Program-made: the position numbers and the translations under genes
Shown here: piece by piece, positions 24,891 to 32,904 of the stretch
Layout: every line of letters starts with the position of its first letter
How positions within the stretch are numbered: position 1 is the first letter of the stretch
Source of the DNA: Methanoculleus thermophilus
Lineage (GTDB): Archaea > Halobacteriota > Methanomicrobia > Methanomicrobiales > Methanoculleaceae
Assembly (NCBI RefSeq): GCF_001571405.1
Contig: NZ_BCNX01000014.1
Location: forward strand, 1 to 44,247
Direction: 5' to 3'
Length of the DNA stretch: 44,247 bases
Notes under the pieces: model-generated
Databases searched by the model: none
The model's input: the letters and a program-made list of their open reading frames with translations, nothing else
Told to the model about the DNA's origin: nothing

Positions 24891-24997
24891 CCCGCCTTAA
24901 CTCAGACTGGTAGAGTGCGCGGCTGTAGTATAGTTTTCGCTCTCGGGCGAACTGCGCGGCTACCGCGATGTCCCCGGTTCGAATCCGGGAGGCGGGA
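24891..24997 (+). tRNA. tRNA-Tyr (anticodon GTA) with intron
   Basis: Acceptor CCCGCCT/AGGCGGG with the archaeal Tyr C1-G72 pair and discriminator A. The anticodon stem CGCGG/CCGCG is interrupted after G37 by a 33-base intron (24929-24961). T arm CCCCGGTTCGAATCCGGGG-like. Mature length is 74. CCA not encoded. Confidence 0.95.
24929..24961 (+). other. tRNA-Tyr intron with relaxed bulge-helix-bulge
   Basis: The intron sits at 37/38. Predicted structure: 5' bulge AGT (cut AG|T), 4-bp helix CTGT/GCGG with two G-U pairs, and 3' bulge CTA (cut CT|A). The intron's own hairpin (AGTT-TT-CGC with GCGAACT) has a 2-base bulge. This is the expected substrate of the archaeal splicing endonuclease. Confidence 0.8.
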
Positions 24998-25010
24998 TCC
25001 ACCAACAAGT

Positions 25011-25083
25011 GCCCAGGTAGTGTAGTGGCCTATCATGACGGCCTGTCACGCCGTCGACACGGATTCGAATTCCGTCCTGGGCG
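25011..25083 (+). tRNA. tRNA-Asp (anticodon GTC)
   Basis: Acceptor GCCCAGG/CCTGGGC, anticodon stem ACGGC/GCCGT with loop CTGTCAC (anticodon GTC), T arm CGGATTCGAATTCCG. Discriminator G at 25083. CCA is not encoded; 13 bp after tRNA-Tyr. Confidence 0.95.
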
Positions 25084-25190
25084 TCCAATTCTTTTATCTT
25101 CCTTTGCTATTTCGTGGACAGATCTTCAATCCTTATAGCGCATCGCTCTCAATCTCTTATCGCGGGGACCATCCGCGGATGTGACTTGCG

Positions 25191-25682
25191 ATGACACGGA
25201 TTGCGAATGAACAGGATCTGAAGATCCACATCTCCCGGCTCTCCGCTCCGGACAAAGATGTCCGGGCAGAAGCGATGCGCGGGCTCGTTGCGCTCGGGAG
25301 ACCGGCAGTACCTGCCTGTATAGCCCTGCTGCAAGACGGCGACTGGAAGGTGCGCTACCGTGCCGCGGAAGCCCTTGGTCTGATCGGTGACGGTGAAGCG
25401 TATGCGCCTCTCATCGCCGCTCTCGCTGACGAAAAAGATCACGTCCGCTACATGGCGGCGAAAGGACTCGGGCTGCTTGGTGACCCGCGCGCGGTAGTGC
25501 ATCTTGGGGCCATGCTCCGCGACGAGAATGAGTTTGTGCGACGGAGTGCCGCGGGTTCTCTTGGAGCGATCGGCGGCGAGGCGGCGATCGGGCTGCTGCG
25601 CGCGGCGATGAACGATGAGGTTAGCGACGGTGTCCGTGCGGCAATCCTTGCGGCGCTCCGCGATGCGGGACGTTTATCATAA
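25191..25682 (+). CDS. HEAT-repeat (PBS-lyase-type) protein
   Basis: A 163-residue protein made of about five 30-residue HEAT-like repeats, each with the VRxxAAxxLGxxGD pattern: for example KVRYRAAEALGLIGD, HVRYMAAKGLGLLGD and FVRRSAAGSLGAIGG. Such proteins are binding scaffolds; similar ones occur next to phycocyanobilin-lyase-like or regulatory genes, but no partner is visible here. TATA-like CCTTATAGC lies near 25131-25139. The YjbQ gene follows 41 bp later. Confidence 0.85.
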   Translation: MTRIANEQDLKIHISRLSAPDKDVRAEAMRGLVALGRPAVPACIALLQDGDWKVRYRAAEALGLIGDGEAYAPLIAALADEKDHVRYMAAKGLGLLGDPRAVVHLGAMLRDENEFVRRSAAGSLGAIGGEAAIGLLRAAMNDEVSDGVRAAILAALRDAGRLS

Positions 25683-25723
25683 TGGAGGAGACAACCGGAA
25701 TACCGTTGAGGTGATTTTTGGGG

Positions 25724-26137
25724 ATGTTCCAGACTACAATCCAGGTTGAGACGCATGGGGAGGGGGAGATCGTCAACCTCACGCCCCGCGTACAGCAGGC
25801 GGTCGATGAGAGCGGTGTGCGGGAGGGGCTTGCGAACGTCTTCGTCGCAGGCTCGACCGCTGCCGTCACCACCATCGAGTACGAGCCCGGTGTGCTCTCC
25901 GACCTCCGCCGGGCGCTCTCGGTCATCGCCCCGGCTGACATACCATACGCTCACGACGCGGCGTGGGGCGATGGCAATGGGCGATCTCATGTCCGGGCAG
26001 CAATCGTCGGCCCCTCCCTCTCCGTCCCGGTAATCGGTGGCAGGCTTGCCTGCGGCACCTGGCAGCAGATCGTCTTGCTTGAGCTCGATGTGAGACAAAG
26101 CCGCAAACGTTCGGTCTATATCACTGTTCAAGGGTAA
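25724..26137 (+). CDS. YjbQ/UPF0047 family protein (secondary thiamine-phosphate synthase-like)
   Basis: A 137-residue single-domain protein with the family blocks TAAVTTIEYEPGVLSDLRRAL (in parts, about 46-66), HDAAWGDGNGRSHVRAAIVG (about 79-98) and LACGTWQQIVLLELD (about 109-123). The metal-binding His/Asp residues of this fold are retained. Some bacterial members have weak thiamine-phosphate synthase activity, but the physiological role is unclear. GAGGTGA (25708-25714) is 9 bases before the chosen ATG; an in-frame TTG at 25718 is too close. Confidence 0.88.
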   Translation: MFQTTIQVETHGEGEIVNLTPRVQQAVDESGVREGLANVFVAGSTAAVTTIEYEPGVLSDLRRALSVIAPADIPYAHDAAWGDGNGRSHVRAAIVGPSLSVPVIGGRLACGTWQQIVLLELDVRQSRKRSVYITVQG

Positions 26138-26164
26138 CGACCGCAACGATTGGTGATAATTGAG

Positions 26165-26250
26165 GATTCCGGCAAGCAATCGAGGGTGCATACCGGGCAG
26201 GGGTACGGTGCCTGATTAACAACCCCGAATAGCAGCATTTTGCCGGAATC
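26165..26250. repeat. 11-bp perfect inverted repeat between convergent genes
   Basis: GATTCCGGCAA (26165-26175) and TTGCCGGAATC (26240-26250) are exact complements, separated by 64 bases that also contain short complementary pieces. The element lies between the ends of the YjbQ and UPF0147 genes, so a bidirectional terminator or a structured 3' end is most likely. Confidence 0.5.
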
Positions 26251-26269
26251 GTACAAAAGAATACGTAAT

Positions 26270-26533
26270 TTAATCGAGAGGAACTGTTTCGAGCTGCGAT
26301 ACCAGTTCCCAGATCCGGGTTCTGGCGTGAACCGGCATGTTTGGATCGTTGCTGATCTCGTCGATCATGGAGATTGCGGTTGCGGCGCGGAGACCGATAC
26401 TCCGGGACTCATCCTGAAGAACGGATTTTGTCTCATCTGCGACGCGCCGGATATTGCGCGGGATCGTGGAATCCTCGCTGATATTCTGCAGCATCTGGAT
26501 GCAGATCCGTATTGTTTCGTCTGGACTTGCCAT
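26270..26533 (-). CDS. UPF0147 family protein
   Basis: An 87-residue, all-helical, acidic protein conserved in archaea. It matches UPF0147 in the [23 protein letters not shown] block (about 10-32), the [23 protein letters not shown] block (about 45-67) and the closing [12 protein letters not shown]. The function is unknown. It is divergent from the zinc-ribbon gene at 26600, with a TATA-like run TTAATAATAAA (minus strand, 26547-26558) about 20 bp before its ATG. Confidence 0.92.
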   Translation of the reverse strand: MASPDETIRICIQMLQNISEDSTIPRNIRRVADETKSVLQDESRSIGLRAATAISMIDEISNDPNMPVHARTRIWELVSQLETVPLD

Positions 26534-26569
26534 AAGAATTACCCCTTTATTATTAATGGCATCCAGACA

Positions 26570-26578
26570 TATATAAGT
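26570..26578 (+). promoter_or_regulatory. TATA box for the zinc-ribbon gene (leaderless)
   Basis: ATATATAAG is centred 26 bp before the ATG at 26600, the distance expected for a transcript starting at the start codon. A GGGAG 9 bases before the ATG would then lie outside the mRNA. Confidence 0.55.
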
Positions 26579-26599
26579 TCATTAAGGGAGTTCAACGAA

Positions 26600-26983
26600 A
26601 TGACGGCGGATAAGGCTGACGAAGTCATGGCTGAGTATCTCCTGAAAGGAGGAAAGATGCTCGCAAAATCCTGCAAGGTTTGCGGGTATCCCCTGTTTGA
26701 GTACAAAGGAGAGACGCAGTGTGTGATCTGTCCAGTTCTGGGCTCCAAAGCCCCTTCCACCGAGTCGGAGCCGGTTCGAGAGGTCCCTCCCGAGTTAGTG
26801 CAGGCACCGTCGCCCGCGCCGGCCGCGCCCGCGGCGAAGGACCGTGTCGTCGATGAACTGGAGCAGACGATCATCCATCTCTGCGAGCGAATCCGGGGTG
26901 AGCCGCGGGCCGACGAGTGCCTGACCCTGATGAAGGCGGTTGCGAAGGGTGCGGCGGCCCTCGCTGCGCTCGCTCAGCGGTAA
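26600..26983 (+). CDS. Zinc-ribbon protein, Sjogren/scleroderma autoantigen 1 (SSSCA1) type
   Basis: A 127-residue protein with an N-terminal helix (ADEVMAEYLLKGGKML), then a zinc ribbon CKVCGYPLFEYKGETQCVIC (C at about 25, 28, 42, 45). This order matches the SSSCA1/autoantigen p27 family. A Pro/Ala linker (about 55-80) leads to a C-terminal helical segment (DELEQTIIHLCERIRG...). The cellular role in archaea is not known. The start at 26600 is supported by a TATA box at leaderless spacing. The last 10 bp overlap the convergent hef gene. Confidence 0.85.
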   Translation: MTADKADEVMAEYLLKGGKMLAKSCKVCGYPLFEYKGETQCVICPVLGSKAPSTESEPVREVPPELVQAPSPAPAAPAAKDRVVDELEQTIIHLCERIRGEPRADECLTLMKAVAKGAAALAALAQR

Positions 26984-29235
26984 GGCCTGCGGGCGAGATC
27001 CCATATCTTCTGGGCCGTCTTTTCTCCGATCCCGTGCACCGACGCCAGTTCGTCCGCGTCGGCATCTATGATCGCCTTGAGCGATCCAAAGTGCTCGAGG
27101 AGGAGTCGTGCGCTCCGGATTCCGACATTCGGGAACGCCGCGAGCACATACTCCTGCTCCTCACGGATCGACCGATAGGATTTCTTCGGGTGCACCTTCC
27201 GCTCTCCCCGCTCGCTCCCCTCCCGCTGTGCGAGGACGTAGAGCATCTCAGCGGTGTCGTCTGCATTCTTTGTGCGGAGCAGTGTGACACCCATATCAAC
27301 CGTGATTGCGGCAAGCGTGCCCCGGATCGCGTTCGCGTGGATGTTGCGTACGCTATAGAGGTCATCCTCGCCCTCGATGATCAGGATCGGTCGCGGCACC
27401 GCGTCGGCCATGGCCCGGATCTGCCCGAAGAGATCCCGCTCGATGAGGGTGTCCATGAAGTCCTGTACGGTTTTACGCTCGACAAGAATGCGATCCCCGA
27501 TTGCATAATCGCCGAACTCAAGGCGCTCGAGCGTTATTGATGCCCCAAGCTCATGCAGGTGCTCCGCAACCCGCGATGATGTCTCCCGGTCATCGATGGT
27601 GATTGCGGGGCCCATGGAAGTAAACTCCAGAACACTTGCCTGCTTGGTAACAGCCGGGATGGCTGCAGCCGGAGTGGAGCCGGGCAGAGGGTCCGGTGCG
27701 GCGCTCATGCTCTTGATCCCCTTCACCATCGCCCGCTCCCGGGTCTGGCTCACGTAGCGGAACGTCTCATCAGATGTACCCTTCGTCACCAGGACGATGA
27801 TCGTGCCGCTGCCGCTCCTACCGGTCCGCCCTTTCCGCTGGATGCTCCGGATCTCTGAAGGGACAGCCTCATAAAAGATCACCATGTCCGTCGAGGGGAC
27901 ATCGAGCCCTTCCTCACCTACCGAGGTCGCAACCAGGCATTTGAACTCCCCTTTGCGGAATCTGGCAAGGCTTTCGATCTGCTCCTTCTGTGTGAGACCC
28001 CGCTCGGCATCACGGGAGGCCTGACCGACAAACCGCTCGCAGGCGATCCCTCCTGCGGTGAGTGTATCGACGATGGTCTGGACGGTGTCGCGGTAGGTGG
28101 CAAAGACGATGATCCGGCTCTCGGGATGTGCCTCAAGCTGCGCCCGGACCAGTTCGCGGACGATCGCGACCTTGGGATGGAGTTCCTCCTTCCAGCCACT
28201 CGCGATCTCGACGAGGCGCTGGTAGGCCGGGTCGCCAACGAGGCGTTTGCTTGCCTTGCTCCCCGAACTCGAGGCTCCTTCCGCTCCAAGCCGGGCGAGA
28301 TAGAGTTTGAGCGCCTCGCTGCCTTGCGTCTCGGCAAGCGAGATGGCGTGGCGAAGTTTCATGCACTCCGCGTGCAGGGATGCTGCGATGAACGCCGAGG
28401 GGTCCCGTGTCCGTATGCGCTGCTGGATCTGGGCATTGAGAACATTAAGCGCTTTGATTGAGAGTTTGTCCGGTTTTGGGACCTGGAAGTTGAGGTTTGC
28501 AAGCCGGGTGAGCCGGGACGCCACGAGTTCGCGGAGGGTGACGATCGCCGCCTGCAGTTCCTCAGGCAGGTAGACGTCGATGTACTGGATATCGCGCTCG
28601 TGGATGTAGGGGCGGACGTCCTCATCGGTCTCGACCCTAGTCTCGACCGCCTCGATGTGAAGATTCGTGCAGACCTCCTGCACCTTCGCCTGGTCGCCTC
28701 CGGGGGAAGCGGTCATTGCAAGCAGCAGTGGCTCCCTTGCCGTGGAACAGTAGTGCTCGGCGAGAAAGACGTAGGCGTAGTTTCCCACCGCCCGGTGGCA
28801 CTCATCCACGATCAGCAGTACGACATCGGCAAGACTGTATCGTCCTGCAAGGCAGTCGTTCTTGATCACCTGCGGGGTGGCAAAGCAGACCCGGCAGGCT
28901 TCCCAGGCTCTGGTCCGCTCCTCTGGGGGTGTGTCCCCGGTGAACATGGCGAACTCGGACTCCAGGGGTTCGGAACCATCCTGGGCGAGGAGAAATTGCT
29001 TAAAAAAGCGGAGGTGCTGCTCGACCAGGGGTTTTGTGGGCGCGAGCATCAGCACCTTCCCCCGGTGGGAGTAGAGGCGGGATGCCGCGACGAGGAGCGC
29101 GACGGCCGTCTTCCCTAGACCGGTCGGGAGGACGACCATGGTGTTTGCATCAAGCGCGCGGAGCGCAATTGAGAGTTGGTATCGCCGCTCTTCGATACAA
29201 TCTGGCCGGATCAGAGGGTGGGAGACGTAGTTCAT
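26974..29235 (-). CDS. hef: Hef helicase/nuclease (FANCM/XPF family)
   Basis: Processes stalled replication forks. The N-terminal SF2 helicase has VVLPTGLGKTAVA (about 34-46), a DECH box (VDECHRA, about 147-153), and motif VI QRKGRTGRSG (about 450-459). The C-terminal XPF-type nuclease has the catalytic GD...ERKTVQDF signature (about 590-610) and ends in a helix-hairpin-helix (LASVHGIGEKTAQKIW). All parts are present, and length (753) is typical. It shares 4 bp with the end of glyS and 10 bp with the zinc-ribbon gene. Confidence 0.95.
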   Translation of the reverse strand: MNYVSHPLIRPDCIEERRYQLSIALRALDANTMVVLPTGLGKTAVALLVAASRLYSHRGKVLMLAPTKPLVEQHLRFFKQFLLAQDGSEPLESEFAMFTGDTPPEERTRAWEACRVCFATPQVIKNDCLAGRYSLADVVLLIVDECHRAVGNYAYVFLAEHYCSTAREPLLLAMTASPGGDQAKVQEVCTNLHIEAVETRVETDEDVRPYIHERDIQYIDVYLPEELQAAIVTLRELVASRLTRLANLNFQVPKPDKLSIKALNVLNAQIQQRIRTRDPSAFIAASLHAECMKLRHAISLAETQGSEALKLYLARLGAEGASSSGSKASKRLVGDPAYQRLVEIASGWKEELHPKVAIVRELVRAQLEAHPESRIIVFATYRDTVQTIVDTLTAGGIACERFVGQASRDAERGLTQKEQIESLARFRKGEFKCLVATSVGEEGLDVPSTDMVIFYEAVPSEIRSIQRKGRTGRSGSGTIIVLVTKGTSDETFRYVSQTRERAMVKGIKSMSAAPDPLPGSTPAAAIPAVTKQASVLEFTSMGPAITIDDRETSSRVAEHLHELGASITLERLEFGDYAIGDRILVERKTVQDFMDTLIERDLFGQIRAMADAVPRPILIIEGEDDLYSVRNIHANAIRGTLAAITVDMGVTLLRTKNADDTAEMLYVLAQREGSERGERKVHPKKSYRSIREEQEYVLAAFPNVGIRSARLLLEHFGSLKAIIDADADELASVHGIGEKTAQKIWDLARRPYR

Positions 29236-30962
29236 ACCCTGATTTCACGGAACGTGGTTGCACCGGTGATGAGTCCGGAGAGGATCTCCGGCAGCCGCTC
29301 GATAGGTACCCGGACCTGCTCCATGCTGTCGCGGTCTCTGACGGTCACAGTGTTGTCTTCAAGCGTATCGTAGTCGACGGTGACCGCAAACGGCGTCCCG
29401 ATCTCATCCTGCCTCCGGTAGCGCCTCCCGATGGCTCCGGAATCGTCATACTGCGCAAGGATGCGGCACCGGGTGAGGCGCTCCGTGATCGTCTGCGCGA
29501 TGGTATCGAGGCCGTCCCGGTTCATCAACGGGAGGACGGCGACCTGGACCGGTGCGATCGCCGGCGGGAAACGGAGGACTTTCCTGATCTCGCCCTCGAC
29601 TTCCTCCTCGGCGTAACTGTGCTCCAGCGCAACGTAGATCATCCGGTCGATCCCGTATGACGGTTCAATGACATGAGGCATCACCTCTTCACCGCGGACC
29701 TCGACCTCTTCCTCGCGGACCTGGTAGAGATCGGCCGGGATGAAGAACTCCTCGCCATCGACGGTGACGCGTGCGCCGTCTTCACCCGGCTCAGATGATG
29801 CCAGGGCATCCGCGATTGCTTTTGCCTTACCCCGGTATTTTGGGCCGAGTACGCCCATATCGGCGACAATCCGCCTCTTTGTGACCCGCTTTGGCTCATC
29901 GTAGGGGATGAAGACCGTCATCGGGGTGCCTGAGTGCTTGGCGTGCGAGCGCAGGTCGTAGTTGGTGCGGTCGGCGATACCGACGATCTCCACCCACCCG
30001 AAGCGCTCGGAGTAGACCTCGGCGTCCCAGCAGTCGGTCGCATAGTGCGCTCGTTCGTCGGTCAGGTGCTGGCGGAACCGGAGCTTTGCCGGATCCACGC
30101 CAATGGAGGTGAGGATCTGGTGGGTCAGCGCGATGTAGTAGGCGACGTACTCGTTTGCGACAACTCCTTCGTCTACAGCAGCGCGCATCGTGCTTACGGC
30201 TGGTTCAAGGTTCTCGAGTTGCCGCGCGATGGTAAGGAGAGGCACCTTGTACTCTGCGTAGCGGTGGAAGGCAGGGTGGTTCTTCTCGTCCGGGTGGACG
30301 AAGATCTCGGCCTCCGCCTGGGAGAACTCCCGCAGCCGGAGCATGCCCTGGCGGGGGGAGATCTCGTTGCGGTAGGACTTCCCGATCTGGACGGCGCCGA
30401 AGGGTAGTTTGTCCCGATAGAAGCGCAGAAGTCGGGGGAAGTCGGTGAAGATGCCCTGGGCGGTCTCGGGGCGCAGGTAGCCTTTCCGCTGGGATCCGGG
30501 CCCGATGGTGGTCTCAAACATCAGATTGAATGCAAAGACACCCGCCTCTCCCAGGCGCTCTTTGCATGAGGGGCAGGGCAGTTCATAGATCGCCGCCTGG
30601 AGTGCCTCGGCGGAGAGGGTGCCGGCGTTCTCGATGCCGTTCTCCGCTGCGATGTGATCCGCACGCAGGTACTCGCCACAGTGCGGACACTGCACCATCT
30701 TATCGGCAAACTCTTTCACATGGCCGGATGCGACGAAGATTGCTTCGTTTCCGACGGTGGGGCACTCGATCTCGTAGTAACCTTCCTGGAAGACATAGAA
30801 GGATCGCCAGAGGTTCTCGATGTTCCTCTTTAGCATTGCTCCAAGCGGGCCGTAGTCGATGAAACCGGCGACGGACCCGTATATCTCGGATGACGGCCAG
30901 ACAAAACCGCGTCTCCTGGCCACTTCCATGACTTTTTCGTAAATATCGCTTGTCTCGGCCAT
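29232..30962 (-). CDS. glyS: Glycyl-tRNA synthetase, archaeal/eukaryotic type
   Basis: Class II aminoacyl-tRNA synthetase charging tRNA-Gly. The N-terminal GFVWPSSEIYGSVAGFIDYGPLG (in parts, about 14-36), the QGIFTDFPRLL block, class II motif 2 (YRNEISPRQGMLRLREFSQAE, in parts, about 196-216), and motif 3 near SYGIDRMIY are seen. The C-terminal anticodon domain begins after PPAIAPVQVAVLPL (about 490). The insertion with CPHCGEYL/CPSCKE looks zinc-binding. Length (576) is standard. It shares 4 bp with hef. Confidence 0.96.
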   Translation of the reverse strand: MAETSDIYEKVMEVARRRGFVWPSSEIYGSVAGFIDYGPLGAMLKRNIENLWRSFYVFQEGYYEIECPTVGNEAIFVASGHVKEFADKMVQCPHCGEYLRADHIAAENGIENAGTLSAEALQAAIYELPCPSCKERLGEAGVFAFNLMFETTIGPGSQRKGYLRPETAQGIFTDFPRLLRFYRDKLPFGAVQIGKSYRNEISPRQGMLRLREFSQAEAEIFVHPDEKNHPAFHRYAEYKVPLLTIARQLENLEPAVSTMRAAVDEGVVANEYVAYYIALTHQILTSIGVDPAKLRFRQHLTDERAHYATDCWDAEVYSERFGWVEIVGIADRTNYDLRSHAKHSGTPMTVFIPYDEPKRVTKRRIVADMGVLGPKYRGKAKAIADALASSEPGEDGARVTVDGEEFFIPADLYQVREEEVEVRGEEVMPHVIEPSYGIDRMIYVALEHSYAEEEVEGEIRKVLRFPPAIAPVQVAVLPLMNRDGLDTIAQTITERLTRCRILAQYDDSGAIGRRYRRQDEIGTPFAVTVDYDTLEDNTVTVRDRDSMEQVRVPIERLPEILSGLITGATTFREIRV

Positions 30963-31200
30963 AGTCTTGCAGTATACTTCAGCGCCGGTGCTAATAAAGA
31001 GTCGTTCTCGTCTTTCCGGAGATCACGATTCTTTAAAAAACGGACAGGATAATATGGTATTATTTCCATGGTTGGGAAGATTCCTGGAAAGAGAGTCGCA
31101 TCCTCGAAAATGATCTTTCTCATCCGGGAGACTATATGGTAACCTTTAAATGTTAGCGGTTGTAATGTAGGGAACGTTATCCCCCACACCATGGGGAATA

Positions 31201-31208
31201 TTTATATA
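31201..31208 (+). promoter_or_regulatory. TATA box for the Cmi4-like gene
   Basis: TTTATATA predicts a transcript start near 31230. That excludes an in-frame ATG at 31226 and favours the ATG at 31274. The remaining intergenic DNA (30963-31200) holds the glyS promoter region and nothing else I can name. Confidence 0.5.
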
Positions 31209-31273
31209 CTGTTGGTTGTCAGTGGATGACCTTCAGAACCAGACGGTGGAATACAGAACAGAGAGACACGGAC

Positions 31274-31882
31274 ATGGCAGGAGATACACGCAAGCAGCAG
31301 CTCCTTGAGCTGTTCACGTCCATCACGAACAAGAAGGCGATCGTTGAACCGATGAGGAAGGTTCACGGTACGCTCCGGGATCGCGATGCTGTTGAGCGCG
31401 AGATTGCCCTGATCATGCGGGAGATCCTCGATCAGGGGTACTTCAAGACCAAACTTGCCCCCCGGCAGCTCGCAAGACTCGTGGTTGCATACTACGACGG
31501 CAAGAACGATACGGAGATTGCGAGGGCGCTTGGTGATGAGAAACTGAGCAAGACCGTGGCGCGCGCGCGGGTTCGCCTCAAACTCTTCAGAGAACTCGAC
31601 TTCAAGATGCCGTTTGATCAGAGTATGATGGCCGAACTTCTTGATTCGGGAAAGACCATGAAGGAGATCAGCGAGGAACTCAATGTGAGCCCCTCCACTC
31701 TTCGTGAGTACCGCCACGTCATCGAGCAGCAGAGGGATACAACCCTGGATCCTTACCTGGAACGGATCAGGGATGTGATGGAGGACCGTGACCTCTCTGA
31801 ACAGATGACACGTGGTGTCACCGACGATGGCCTCTCCGAGGCGATCGATATCGCCGAAGCTATAGATATGGGGGAGTTCTAA
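31274..31882 (+). CDS. Conditioned-medium-induced protein 4 (Cmi4)-like regulator
   Basis: A 202-residue soluble, mostly helical protein. Two helix-turn-helix-like segments are visible: KLAPRQLARLVVAYYDGKNDTEIARALGDEKLSKTVARAR (in parts, about 68-105) and SGKTMKEISEELNVSPSTLREYR (about 131-153). This layout matches the Cmi4 family named in haloarchaea, where expression responds to conditioned medium. DNA binding is inferred; no target is known. The start is set by the TATA position and leaves a family-like N-terminus. The acidic tail ends DIAEAIDMGEF. Confidence 0.75.
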   Translation: MAGDTRKQQLLELFTSITNKKAIVEPMRKVHGTLRDRDAVEREIALIMREILDQGYFKTKLAPRQLARLVVAYYDGKNDTEIARALGDEKLSKTVARARVRLKLFRELDFKMPFDQSMMAELLDSGKTMKEISEELNVSPSTLREYRHVIEQQRDTTLDPYLERIRDVMEDRDLSEQMTRGVTDDGLSEAIDIAEAIDMGEF

Positions 31883-31946
31883 ACTCCCACTCCACCCTCT
31901 GTTGTCCCACTGAAGATTTTTAACCGCGTAGATCGATCTCTTCTCC

Positions 31947-32621
31947 ATGAGGTTGACTTGGCTTGGCCACGCGTGTTTCTTGCTTGCCGGATCGCGGACT
32001 ATTCTCATCGATCCCTTCATCCCGGATGGAATTCTCCCCACAAAGCCCGATATCGTTGCCGTGACGCATGCTCACGGGGATCACATGGGCATTGCGGTGC
32101 AACTTCAGAAGAAGACGGTCGCGGTCAACGAGGTCGCGAAGTACCTGGCGTCGAAGGGTGTTCCATCCGAGCCGATGAACATCGGCGGGAGCATCACCGT
32201 CGACGGTGTCCGGTTTACGATGACGCCTGCTCTTCACTCGTCATGGCTCGAGGATGAGGGCATGGGCTTTTACGGCGGCACAGCAGCCGGTTTTGTCATC
32301 ACGATGGACGGTATCAGTGTCTATCATGCCGGCGACACGGCGCTCTTTTCGGATATGCAGCTCATCCGGGATCTCTACCGGCCAGATGTGGCGCTTCTCC
32401 CCGTAGGGGGGCGCTTCACCATGGGGCCTGAAGAGGCGATGATCGCCGCCCGGTACACCGGGGCGCGGCTGGTGATCCCGATGCACTACGATACGTTCCC
32501 CGTCATTCAGCAGGATCTTCAGGGCTTTAAGGAGGCCCTTGAACGGACAACGCCGATCAAGGTCCGGATCCTCAACCCGCGGGAGAGCATCGATCTCGGG
32601 CCGGAGATCTCCGGGGAGTGA
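31947..32621 (+). CDS. UPF0173 metal-dependent hydrolase (metallo-beta-lactamase fold)
   Basis: A 224-residue metallo-beta-lactamase-fold protein. It shows WLGHACF near the start, the metal motif THAHGDHMG (about 44-52), TPALHSSW (about 92-99), HAGDTALF (about 129-136) and the terminal IPMHYDTFP (about 180-188). These match UPF0173, whose substrate is not known. Length is normal. No partner gene is adjacent, and the gene appears to be monocistronic with a hairpin following at 32642-32658. Confidence 0.9.
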   Translation: MRLTWLGHACFLLAGSRTILIDPFIPDGILPTKPDIVAVTHAHGDHMGIAVQLQKKTVAVNEVAKYLASKGVPSEPMNIGGSITVDGVRFTMTPALHSSWLEDEGMGFYGGTAAGFVITMDGISVYHAGDTALFSDMQLIRDLYRPDVALLPVGGRFTMGPEEAMIAARYTGARLVIPMHYDTFPVIQQDLQGFKEALERTTPIKVRILNPRESIDLGPEISGE

Positions 32622-32641
32622 GGGGGAGGCCTCCCTCGCAC

Positions 32642-32658
32642 CCGGCAGTTTCTGCCGG
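32642..32658 (+). terminator. Hairpin after the UPF0173 gene
   Basis: CCGGCAG-TTT-CTGCCGG is a perfect 7-bp stem. It lies about 20 bp after the stop codon. No T tract follows directly, so termination is only suggested. Confidence 0.35.
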
Positions 32659-32825
32659 TACTGCCTACCGCTCCTGGTATTCTCTCCACAAGCGGGGCAA
32701 TCACCCCTCGTTATTTCCCCATTAACCTTCGTTATCTCCGGGCCCCGGTCGCCTGGCTCCGGACTCTGTCCTGTTTCTGTGGCATGCCTCCCCCAAACGC
32801 AACATGCCTCCACTGAGTCCTGCAT

Positions 32826-32881
32826 AAGATATATGTGGTCTCAAACCCGGAGTGTGGCCAGGCTCACCAGGTATCGGTGAG
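32826..32881 (+). promoter_or_regulatory. Promoter and leader hairpin of the rhodanese gene
   Basis: TATA-like AAGATATATG (32826-32835) predicts a start near 32855. The leader holds a perfect hairpin, CTCACC-loop-GGTGAG (32863-32881), ending about 12 bases before the ribosome site GAGGTGAT (32893-32900). Confidence 0.45.
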
Positions 32882-32904
32882 ATTCTCAGTACGAGGTGAT
32901 AGGA

